From Elysia chlorotica (lineage: Eukaryota; Mollusca; Gastropoda; Plakobranchidae), in contig RQTK01001121.1 in the NCBI GenBank assembly GCA_003991915.1, forward strand, positions 91,184 through 155,183: a stretch of DNA of 64,000 bases, given 5' to 3'. The notes under the pieces are model-generated. The model searched no databases. It had not been told where the DNA came from and saw only the letters and a program-made list of their open reading frames with translations. Position numbers and translations under genes: made by a program. This document shows positions 35,825 to 46,332 of the stretch, piece by piece. Within the stretch, counting starts at the first letter, position 1, and each line of letters opens with the position of its first letter.

Positions 35825-37748
35825 GGACAGTCCAGGGCTGATGATGCAGGAGTGTGTTGGCTTCACCGTGCCTGAGTGGATGCTCATCAAGATGAAGGAA
35901 CAGATGAGTGCCTTGCGTGCAGACGGACCAAAATCATCGGCCCTGCTTCCTCCTCTCGCCAAGGTAAGAAAAACAACAGGGTCCTTGTTCGGCAGTGCAA
36001 TTCAACGAAAATCATTACTCAACTTTCTCTCGTTTCTATTATCCCTTTAACATTATTGGTTTGTTTCAGTTATTTCTCTGTGGTGTTATAGCTCTTGAGT
36101 AGTTAAAAACCCATTTGTTTGTTTGTTTGAAGGCTGCCTTTGTCGTAAGTTTGGGTGTTAACATTTTCCTCTATTTTTATTTTGGAATAGTTTGAATAAG
36201 TTAGTTGCAAGGGGATTATATTTTCTAAACCCCACATATTGTATTGAAAATGCCAAGCTCTTGTTATGTCTATAAGAATGTATTATTACTTGACTATGCC
36301 AATCCATCACATGACCATGCCAAGCTGTATTCCTTGTCACATGTCTAATGTGTCCATGTGGCCTTTGTCCCCCAGGAGGGCCCTGACATCAAGCCCAAGA
36401 TTTTGCCATTTTCTGCGTTCACAAGCGGAGTTCTCAAGGAGGAGCCAATGGTAAAGTTGTCACTGTTGTACAAGTCTTTGTGTTGACACTTAAACTGCCT
36501 ATTTCAACAATGAAATATTCTGCCAAATAGCTGTGAATTCTGAGTCGTTTAAAAAAAATTGTTTTAATAGTCTAAAGAGATGGGCAACCAATAAAGACAG
36601 GAGCAATTTAGACTTTTTAAAGATGTCTGAACAAAGAGATGGGTCGTGTTCCATGATCACGTATGTCTGCTGCACACCCTGTACTTAACGAATGAATGAA
36701 GGTTTCTTACAATTATGCTTATTTTAATCTTTTAAACCACATTGTTTATGGCAAATTTCCATGCTACTCAAAAAAGGTCTACCCTTTTGAAATTTCTGTC
36801 TTCAGTGAAATGGGCAGTCAAAGTCATCTCTCCAGTGGAATAATGTCCTATTACCATCTCATTTATAAAGTAGTCTACATTGTTTGTATGTTTTGAGACA
36901 GAGGCTGGTGTGGGGGTGGTCGGGTGGGAGTGCAAACCAAGTGGTAGAGCTTTGGTCTCCAAATAGGAAAATCTGTGGTTGAATCCCAGGATTGGTCAAA
37001 AATTTATCTGTTTTGGAATAATTGGAATAAGCAAGGTGCAAGGGGATTATAACCATTTTCTAAACCCCACATTTTGTATTGAAAATGCTAAGCTCTCGTT
37101 ATGTCTATAAGAATGTATTATTACTAGACCATGCCAATCTATCACATGACCATGCCAAGCTGTATTCTTTGTCACATGCCTAGTGTGTCCATGTGACCTT
37201 TGGGTTGGTGTAAGTATAATCTGACCATGTGAAAAAGGAGTCGATGTCTCCCGGACTTGTCTTGTGTGTGGCAGCACATACAACTGTCAGACGTCAGTCG
37301 TAGGACCATCCACAATACAGCCTATATAGCGTTGGCGTTGGACACTAAGGAACCCACTCAAATCAACTCAATTTTGGATTTTAGAAATGAGATTGCATGT
37401 TGAAAAATTGATAAAGACCATTCCTATCAAAGAGAGAGCTTTGTTATTTTTTCTATCTGCATAAAATAAAATAAAAAACTTTGTGTGTTATTACATTGGT
37501 TGGCCTTGAGCTTTAAAAGTTATGTCTTATTATTACCGTTTTGTTCACACTTTGGCCGTTTGTTTCCCTAGGTGTCTCCTGCAGATACTGAGATGGACTT
37601 CCTCTCTGCGGCAGACAACGACGACTCCCAAGTGCCCTCTGTGATATCTCCGTTCAACATGGCCGCCGGTGGCTTTGAGGAAGGCGTGGCGTCGCCGTCG
37701 CCCTCAGACCTTGACACTGCTGACACAGACTACCCAAACTTCCTCTGA
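35825..37748 (+). CDS. DNTTIP1: Duplicate set of the three terminal DNTTIP1 exons
   Basis: Exons 35825-35963, 36376-36450 and 37572-37748 repeat the exons at 33544-33682, 34089-34163 and 35172-35348. All splice sites, frame and the TGA stop are intact. The visible protein differences in the first exon are AGGPKSSAM (unit 1) versus ADGPKSSAL (unit 2). Because the unit-1 set already has a stop and 3' UTR, the second set would be used only as alternative 3' exons, or it is an assembly copy. Confidence 0.75.
36931..37375 (+). mobile_element. tRNA-derived SINE, interrupted copy
   Basis: The head AAGTGGTAGAGCTTTGG and B-box GTGGTTGAATCCCAGG are intact. The body resumes at GGGTTGGTGTAAGTATAATC (from about 37202) after a foreign segment. 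It is the unit-2 counterpart of the SINE at 34698. Confidence 0.7.
37011..37203. repeat. Intron segment inserted into the SINE of unit 2
   Basis: TTTTGGAATAATTGGAATAA through GTGTCCATGTGACCTTT is a third copy of the intron sequence at about 33894-34081 and 36179-36367. It interrupts the SINE between its head and its body. Confidence 0.8.
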
Positions 37749-37908
37749 GGGGAGACAGCCCGTCTGTCCTTATCCAACTGCACAATTCTCGGAAAACTCT
37801 CCACCGTCTGTGATTGATTTTAATTTGTAATTTTATTTCAATTTTTTTATGTGATTGAGAAAAATTCCTGTGATGGACTGACTGTCGTGTGTCTATCACG
37901 CAGTAAAA

Positions 37909-37957
37909 NNNNNNNNNNNNNNNNNNNNNNNNNNNNNNNNNTTNNNTNGGNNNCNTN
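37909..37957. other. Assembly gap with ambiguous bases
   Basis: N run with a few called bases, in the 3' UTR part of duplication unit 2. Confidence 0.99.
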
Positions 37958-38499
37958 CCCCCCCTGACTTTTTTTTTCTCCACACCCTCAAGATGTCTAA
38001 GTTGAGAATGTCTTCGAGAACAGTCCTCAAGTTCTCTTACAATGCAATAGCTTGGAAAGTTTGTTCAGACAAAATCCCATGATGATATTTATGCTTGTGT
38101 AATGATTGTTCGTCCATTCCTGTAACTTCAAAACCTGAGATATCGCACAAGGCATTGAAATATTTTTTAATGCTAAACCTTAAGTTCACATGAAGTTGAT
38201 GAGACAAATTTGATATGATGCAGTCCATTACGTGCTTGGTGATTTGCCGCATCTATTGACACATTATACTTTTTGACTGAATAGACCAGTGCACGTCAAG
38301 CGGTAGTTGATTTGATGTAAAGTTTGATGCTTACGACCATTCCTGCAGCCAGCATTACTGTCAAACCCCCCAACCTTACCTCACAGCCACAGTCACCATG
38401 AAGTGCGACCCAGGAGGTAAAACTCCAAGCCATATGGAACAGAAACTTTTCAAATATTTTCATGTATTGTTCTAAAATGCAAGTTGGTATGTGTAATTT

Positions 38500-38640
38500 T
38501 GAGACAGGATTCCTGGTATGCCCACACTGTCTCTGTGTAGCAGCACCTATAATTGTCTGACGTTATTCTTGGGATCCGTCCACAATAAAGCCTTGCTGCT
38601 AGCATTGGACGTTGAGAAACGAACTCGTGCACTAACTGGT
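38500..38640 (+). mobile_element. tRNA-derived SINE body fragment
   Basis: GAGACAGGATTCCTGGTATG, GTAGCAGCACCTATAATTG, TTCTTGGGATCCGTCCAC and ATAAAGCCTTGCTGC elements of the shared body. Confidence 0.6.
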
Positions 38641-39114
38641 ATGTGTTCTCTTATATGGACAAAAATCTGGGACTGAACACTCTTATGTCAATCATTTGAT
38701 TTAGAGTTAAGAAAAATAAAATAGAAATCATATGAAATTAAAAACGAATTTTGGAAAATGAATGAATTAACACTGGAAGTTTAGGCTGCACATACGTTTG
38801 CATACAATCTTAAAAGTTTTGTTGCTGATGGGTGGCAAGCTGCTCATTTTGGGACAAAATATAGGTGTTGGAGGGTTGAGGCCCAAACAGCCATGGAGTT
38901 TCCAATTTCTCTGCAGCTTCAATGTCTCCTTCTAAGACAAATAGGGATCCTACACCTTGTCAAGCTTTTAAATAGCAGAGACTTTTCTTACAAGACTTTT
39001 GCAGGGAACATGATTGGAGCACAGAGACTCTTACAGAACAAGTTTTTTGAGCATGACTATCGAATGTTTTACACTGTAATCCACACACCAGGAGCATTGA
39101 GATTGTTTTTTTTT

Positions 39115-39310
39115 ATTCCTTAACCCAACTGAGTCACATGGCATATGTGTAAGCGGTGAAGTGGACATTATTTTAAAGATAAAAAGTGAAGTTTTCACAT
39201 CTGCAAAAGATTTAAGTCTAACTTTATTAATGAAAAATATATGAATTTTGGAAAAACCCTAAAAACAGTGCTGGCAAAATACTGTGACTCCATTGAGTTA
39301 ACAATTGTGG
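39115..39310. repeat. Dispersed repeat, copy 2
   Basis: It shares TTAACCCAACTGAGTCACATG-like, AAAGATAAAAAGTGAAGTTTT, GCTGGCAAA and GTGACTCCATTGAGTTAAC blocks with 23500-23715. Confidence 0.5.
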
Positions 39311-40184
39311 CTGCTGACGAGTTTTGAACTTTTAACTTTGATGGATGCATGAACCTGAAGCTTGTTCTGTTTACATAGGTGTACTTTTGTTGATTTTTCT
39401 AGTTGTATTTTGCTTTACACCAATTGAAGTTTGCACACTTTATCCTTCCATATGAATTTAGTAAGGTGATATTAATCAGCTGCCTTAATCATATGTACTT
39501 AAGTAAAGTTAAGATTTGTTTAAAATGTCAGAAAGCAGAATTAATATAATGTGGATAAAAAATAATTATGTTATATAATCCAGCCATGTTATCAGGGAAA
39601 TGGAGTATGATGTGTTTTTTTTTAGGGATTGATTATTCAGCGTCAAAGCTGTAATTGTCAGATACCTTTCATTTCGTCGAGTGAGCTTTGTTGAACTTAG
39701 GAAATAGACTCTGTATAGAAAAAAGAAAAAGTTCGCCACTGAATAATCCTACTTTCTGTTGGTTTTTTTAAAACTATTACTGGTTATACATGAATAAAAC
39801 TAATATAAATAGTAGAGACATATCTGTTACAACTTGCTCCTTAACTCTCCACCTGTGATCTGGCTTAAAACATTGTCAAACTTCTAGAACAGCAAATAAC
39901 TCTCAGATGGTGAATAATCAACTGGTATTTTCTTGTTGACAGATTATTCGCTTTTGTCTTTCTGTGAACTCTGGGCAGAAATTTGCTTGAGACAGGTGAA
40001 GATTAACAAATTTCAAAATATTAAACATCTATTATACAAAGGTTAAACTTGACATTTAGGTTGGTTTAGTTTTTGGCTCCCTCCATACAGTCGCATTGTA
40101 CAGGACTGAGAGTTATGAAAAAAAAAATGTAACCATGATAATGGGACTGTTTTTATCAACAGCCTTCTATTCCTCTTGCTCTGT

Positions 40185-40290
40185 GTGGCAGCATGTAAAA
40201 AATATAAGACATTAGTCTAGGACCCATCTACTCTATAGCCTTTCTGCTGATGTTGGACATTATGGTCAAGAAATTAATTCGCTCACCCAA
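40185..40290 (+). mobile_element. tRNA-derived SINE 3' fragment
   Basis: GTGTGGCAGCATG, AGTCTAGGACCCATCTACTC, TATAGCCTTTCTGCTG and TTGGACATTA elements. Confidence 0.5.
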
Positions 40291-41188
40291 CAATCTATTG
40301 CTCTTGCGGAAGCCGACCTTTTTGTCTCTGGTCACCTGATTACTGGTTCAGTGAATGTTTGGTTATCATCTACAATTTATGGATGTCGCTTATATTCAAT
40401 CTGAATATTGGTATAGAGTTTTAATGATTAATATTGCAAGGTATCAAAACTATATGCCTCTATATATATAACCGTTAATTATCTATACTGCAGCTATAGT
40501 AATTACAAAACAGCACAAAACTCATAATTTTGTACTGCTGTGTAAGTCTTAATTTTAAGACTATTTTATTCTAAATGCATTTACATTTTTGTGTCCTGCA
40601 ATATAATGGTTATGGTTTATGAGAGATAAAAGATTGTTGCAATAAATCGGCAGTCTGATCTAGAAATGCTCCTTTGCTTTTGAGCTATCCTCTAACAGTT
40701 TGAAATTATGACCCATTTTTCAGTATGAAATAAGAGAGGAATTACGCCCTTGATTATCTTGTAAGTGTAGAGGACTATTTTTGTTTTATGTGAGGGGGCC
40801 ATCTGTACTGAGCATTTTCATCGGGACATTACCGTATTAACATAAATGTACTTTTTTTTCTTGTTCAAATGTTGATCCCTTTCTGTGGGCCATGTTGGCG
40901 CTTGTACTTTAACCTGCTGGCAACTGCACAACCTTACATAATTTTATAGGGCTCTTGAAATTGTATGTGAAAATGTTTTAATTCTTGTTGAATGTATTAT
41001 AATTATTTTATTTTGATTGTTGCTTGAAAACATTTTGTGTTCCCTAAAAGAGTGCAGCTGAACAATAATGATGAATATTTATAATGACCATGTATAAAAC
41101 TTGTTCTTGTATATTTTGTTAATAGAGATTAGCACCATCACATGAAAACTTGCTTATGAGAAGAGGCCATAAAATAATGAGATTGCAT

Positions 41189-41194
41189 AATAAA
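41189..41194 (+). promoter_or_regulatory. Poly(A) signal (AATAAA)
   Basis: AATAAA is followed about 25 bp later by a GT-rich tract (TTTGTGTGTTTCTTTG), the usual layout of a cleavage site. It is the best candidate for the distal end of DNTTIP1 transcripts. Confidence 0.5.
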
Positions 41195-41320
41195 AACGCT
41201 ATAGACCTGCACATAATTTGTGTGTTTCTTTGTTTCTAATCACTGAAGTGTTATAGGTTTTAATTGTTTTAGATGTTTTGAGTTTATTATTATAATTAAT
41301 TATAATTATTAGGAAGACTT

Positions 41321-42290
41321 CATATAGGCTACTGGTAGCCTACATAAGGAATCCACTGGGGAGTACCTTATATAGGCTACCTATTCCTCATTCCAGTGGT
41401 CTTGCTGTTAGTGTTGACAAAGCAGGTAGAACCGGGACGCTGACTTATCAGGTTAGGACGAGATAGAGAAGGTGAATAATGAAAGGTGGGAAAGAAAGGT
41501 GTAGTGAGTGATAATAAGGAATAAAAGATAAAGAAAAACGGGGAAATAGAAGAGAAGCGTGGTATAGAGGAGAGAGTAAGACCAAAAATGAGAGGATAAC
41601 TTATGATTAACAGAAAACCTCAGGTTTAGAGAGAAGAAGGGTAAAGAGAGGGGGCAAAGGAAAAGAGGAAGATAAAAAGGATAAATAGAAAAATAGAGGC
41701 GATAGACTAAGAAAACCTAAGCATGAGAGAAGGGTAAAAGTGGAAGACGAGAGGTGGATGAAAAAAAGAAGATGCAAGGGATAAAAAAGACAAAATGTGT
41801 CAGACAAAGGGGAATATAGAAAGACATAGGACTGGATGGAAAAGGAGTTATTTAAGAAAGGCATAGAGAGAAAGGGGGGAAGAAACACACACAAAGTTAC
41901 AGAGTAAGAGAGACAGTCAAGGGTAGACTAAGTGTTTGGGCTATGAGAGAGCGAGAAAAGAGGCAGATAAAGTAAGTCTGATGAAAGGGAAGAAGGACAA
42001 AATGGATGAATAGAGAAAGAAGAGATAGAGAAAATTATATGGAAGAGTATTTTTTATGGACTTAAAGATTCACAAGCATGATGTCTGGTTTCTAGACTAG
42101 AAAACTTATTTTTAGGCCTAGATATAATAATCACCATGCATTTTGTATCAAAATGCGAAATACCTCGGTGCATGAATAATGTTTTGAAAGCATATAACCA
42201 GTATATATACATGAGCTACCAGTAGCCTATATAAGGCACTGACCTGTGGGATACCTTATGCAGAATACCTGTTGCCTTTATTAACAATTC
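41321..42290. repeat. Purine-rich block flanked by inverted AGGCTAC repeats
   Basis: About 600 bp (41455-42055) of the plus strand are dominated by A and G (AGAGAAAG-type words). The left flank carries AGGCTACTGGTAGCCT (41327-41342) and CCTTATATAGGCTACC. The right flank carries GCTACCAGTAGCCTATATAAG (about 42215-42235), the inverse of the left. This could be a decayed inverted-repeat element that captured simple sequence. No open frame is credible. Confidence 0.5.
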
Positions 42291-42690
42291 CATATTTTTA
42301 TTATTATTATTGAGACTTGAGGCTGTGAAAGCAGTTGCAATTCAAACTAACTGAAAAATAGATAGTAATACTCAAAACACAAAAATAGTCTCCAACCATC
42401 ATCATCTCCCTGGCTAGCATCAACATTTCCCCCCCAATTTTTTGTTGTTTTTGAATGGTCCCACTTTTTAAGATAAAAAATCTTCCTTAAAAAAATTTAA
42501 ATCTTAAGTTAGCTTAATTTTCATAAATTTTTCGGTTGTAAGACTTAACTACATATTGTATATAACAGTGGGCATATAATCCACTCAATATGACAGAAAG
42601 AGAGAAAGAGAGAGGAAAAGGAGGAGAGAATGACAGGGGTGTTTGATGAGTAGAGAGGGAGGAGAGTCTACAAACAATGCTTATGCAGTA

Positions 42691-42696
42691 TTTATT
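42691..42696 (-). promoter_or_regulatory. Candidate distal poly(A) signal for ERCC6L
   Basis: AATAAA on the minus strand, with a TTGTTTGTAG stretch shortly downstream. It is 2.7 kb past the ERCC6L stop, so a nearer site may be used. Confidence 0.3.
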
Positions 42697-44905
42697 TAAT
42701 TATAAAACAGAGAAACATAATGCAAGGTACAAGAAATTATCGTACTTTTCATAGTGAGCCATGGTGATGAAAGACATGAATCTTCTTAAAATAATATTCA
42801 TCATTCAGAATCAAATTTTAATTGATTATTAACAGCAGCATTTTCAAATTTAAATTTCCTTTTTGAATATTGCACGCTGTGACATTTGAATCGTTCAAAA
42901 ATATTGCCAGTAAATTAAAGAAAATCTAAAAATAAATTTGATTGAGTGATTACATAACAGTACCACGTGCATTACGATGACATCTTTAAGAAATTAAAAA
43001 AAAAATTTAAATACTAGTACAAAAATATTACAATATTACATAATTATGGGGTAAAATTAGTGGGCCAGTTAAGTATTAAACTTCTCTGGATTCTAAATAA
43101 AACTTTATTCACTTTGCAATCCATTCTAAAAATATTGTGGTTTATCCTCAAACAATTACTGATATAATTGATTCAGCTTAAATAAGCATACTATACCTTT
43201 CCCTTTTTTGCACTAAGTTTGGTTTTCTTAACACAATTTATACTTAAAATACAGGTACATGCTCTAATTCCATTTTTAATTGCAGAATGTTAACATTTTA
43301 TAGTAAACTTGTTATATTTGGAAAACATAAACAAAACATCTATATAAAAATTTATAATTTGGTCTTAATCTTAAATTTAAAATAAATAGAACTCAATTCA
43401 TCCATCAGTATTTCTATTATTCTACATTTCACCTGATGTGATCGTTAGTCCTGTAACACCTTTGACTTCTTAATGTCAGTAAAAACCATTGTCCATCTTA
43501 ACTAATTTTAAATGGGGTTTTAAGGGCATAGAGGCATTGGGGACCTTTCCAAAAGAAACAGGACAGTTGCATCTAGATATTTTCACATATCATGCTAAAA
43601 AAATGAACAAAGAATGACGGTATGGAAAGAAAAACGGACCAAAAAAAAAACATATTTGGTTTGAACTGATTCATTATTTGCCATCCCAACAATTTAATGG
43701 AGATCTCTCAAGCAAAGTGGAGATAAAAAAATTTTTTCTTCAAAATAAAAAAAAAAAAAAAGCACACGTCATAAACATCCAAACTACGGTAAATTGCTAC
43801 TTTAACAGATGTAAGTTTCAACAACAACAAACAATCTAAAAAAACAAAAATATTATCACAAGGTTTTAAATGTAGTGTCAAAACACTGGGAACTAAAAAA
43901 AATGTTTCTTTTTATTTCTCAAAATCCAAAGTTTATTTTGGCATAAATTTCTGGTGTTTCTCAGCCCAGGCACAACATACAATTCTTATTTAAAGCTGGC
44001 ACACACTCGTTTAAAACTGAGCCAATTATTTGAAATAATTTACTTAAGGTTGTTATATATTAATTTGATTTAGCTTATAGTTATTCAAAATACCGGGTAT
44101 TATTTCCATGTACATGTAATAACTAATAATAATATACCATTGCAATCTTTTCTTTCAAATTTTCACATCGAGTTATTGTCACTGGTATGTAAAGAAAATC
44201 AAAGATAAAGCACAATGTTGGCATTATAACAAACATAATACGAGCTGGAGCTTTTCAGAAAGATAAAAAATATGCAACATGTGTTCAAAGACAATCACAA
44301 TTAAATAAATACACCTCTCCACCCCCAACCCCATAAAAAAGAATAACAATAATAGAGCCATAACTTACAACAAACGTGCATTGATGATGTGACAAAAATA
44401 CTTTTATCATTAAATATCACCAGACAACAACCCAGTATGACAAACACACCTGTTAAACTCATGTTTCAACATACAGTAGTGCTGCAGCGAAACCATCGTT
44501 ACAGTGGGATATTTCAAATCCCCATATTTTCTACTTGTGCTTGGGTTTAACGGGACAAGGAAATGGTGAACTTGGATACAGCAGGATCTAGGAGGGGGGA
44601 GCCAGTTTGGTTTTCCAAAATAACAGTCAATCAACCCGTACAGCAATGTTTTGGGCCAGTCTCCCACACAACAGTCTAGGCCCTAGGCTAGGTTTAAACA
44701 AAGAATGCGAATGTGTAGTGTGATACAGTGTGTGAATGTAATAATACAGTAGGGGAAGGGGTGTTCAACAGGCATGCAGTCAAAGATACGACAATGGGAT
44801 TGGTCAGCCCAGTGATGAATGAGGTGGAGATAGGGAGACTCGGAGACGGAGAGAGTTTTTATGGCACGTCAGCACAGTGACAGATATCTTGTGTGCACAG
44901 AGAGG

Positions 44906-44963
<58 letters not shown>

Positions 44964-45442
44964 TAGGGTGGGGAGGGGGGATTAGGATTACGGGAGTTAC
45001 TTGTTAGGTCTAGGTGGTGTCAGATCTTGAGCAATCGTACACAAAGAAAAGATTGTGAGAAACAGAAAAACCAATGAACTAATGACAGCCTATTTCAAAG
45101 GCCTAAGATCAAGTTAATTTTATCTTTAAAACAGGAGATAATAAGTTAGTGTTAAAAATTTGAATTTTTGGTAGTGTTTCCTTTACATGTCTATAGTGGG
45201 ATTTTTCTTCTGGAACAGAAAGTCCTGCTGTAGTCATGTTTTACTGTACAACAACCCAGTACAACACATACATGTCAAACTCATGTTTCAACGTACAACA
45301 ACCCAGTGTGAAATACACACACACAATTTATGTTTTGTTTAAAGTAAAAACATTTTTACAAATCACCTCCGCATGCAACTTTCCTACAAGAGCTACCTAG
45401 TATAAATTTTGATAAACATTTGTGTAATCACAGCCCAGTCAT
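42697..45442 (-). other. Probable 3' UTR or flank of ERCC6L
   Basis: AT-rich, with no supported exon. It contains a GA run and a repeated segment (AACCCAGTATGACAAACAC... AACTCATGTTTCAAC) at 44430-44475 that recurs at 45250-45320. Assignment as 3' UTR is positional. Confidence 0.4.
44900..44960. repeat. (GA)n microsatellite
   Basis: A near-perfect AG run of about 60 bp. Confidence 0.95.
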
Positions 45443-46332
45443 TCATTGATTTTGGGAGGCAATGCGTAATCGAATCTTGTTGGACATCTCCTCCAGTCCT
45501 GGCTCTCTGCAGATTTTCAGAGCTTCCTGTACGAACAATAGTGAGTCCTCGTAGTTCTTCAGTTTGTATTGTTGCCTATTGAAAATTCAAGAAAAAAAAA
45601 GAACTATGATAATAAATAATAATACTAAAATTATTAATAATAATAATAATAATAAAAACAACAATAATAATAATAACAATAATAATATTAATAACAACAA
45701 CAACAAATTTACCGATTTTAACGCAATATAGAATATCTAATGGTCCGAAAATTTAATTGAAAAAACTGGACATAGCAAGACTTATATCTGACTTTCAACA
45801 ATAAAATCGGCAATGAACACACCAAATGAGCTGGGTGCATACATACTCGATAGACAGTCACATTTTTCTCCCTTGAAAAGAAAAACTAAAAAAGCTCTAC
45901 AAACTACTACTTCTTCTCTTTTTCTCGCTAATTCGGGGGACAGAATAATAAATAGAAATATGATAATAATTTACAAAATAATTAAAAAAATTGTTTGTTA
46001 TATCATTATATATTATGCTGTAAGAAGTACAAAAAAGAGCCTCCTTTCAAATGCATTTTTATATGATGGTTCTGGATTATCATTTTTTAATTATTCACAT
46101 GATCTAAAATTATTCAAATTAAAAAAATTGATATGTTTTGATCAGATAAACCCTATCAGTGTCGACTTAATAAAGATATTGCCTGATTCACAAAGAGAAT
46201 CAGAAAAACCTAGAAACGATAACATCTCAGTAACGAACCTGGCTGCGCTCACAAGTTCTTGAAATTGCTGACTTTCTTCTTCTGTTATTCCCTCTTCCTC
46301 TTCCTGAATGTCTTGAGACACTTTTTCAGTGC
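45443..46332 (-). CDS. ERCC6L: ERCC6L last two exons: C-terminal TPR-like helices
   Basis: Exons 46239-46332 and 45443-45575 read [20 protein letters not shown] and [11 protein letters not shown] before the stop. This corresponds to the C-terminal TPR of vertebrate PICH. Confidence 0.88.

Larger units (their letters stand above)
33503..38180 (+). repeat. 2.3-2.4-kb tandem duplication of the DNTTIP1 3' end
   Basis: Unit 1 (about 33503-35785) and unit 2 (about 35786-38180) each contain the same three exons, two introns and 3' UTR start. They differ by scattered substitutions and small indels. The junction lies at TAATGCTAAATGTTAACCC. The units are not identical, which fits either a recent true duplication or two haplotypes placed in tandem. 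Confidence 0.9.
37749..41215 (+). other. Probable long 3' UTR of DNTTIP1
   Basis: No coding exon is evident after the second stop. The stretch is AT-rich and contains SINE fragments and a dispersed repeat. It ends at a well-formed poly(A) signal followed by a GT-rich tract. Assignment to DNTTIP1 rests on strand and position. Confidence 0.45.

Noticed and set aside
38893-39123. 76-codon plus-strand frame in the DNTTIP1 3' region
   Set aside because: No domain or splice support; it overlaps the start of a dispersed repeat.
41607-41894. 95-codon minus-strand Pro/Leu/Ser frame
   Set aside because: Reads the complement of the purine-rich tract; low complexity only.
45813-46262. 149-codon plus-strand open frame antisense to ERCC6L
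   Set aside because: Very AT-rich (Ile/Lys/Asn) intronic sequence overlapping the antisense of a real exon; no domain, no splice support.
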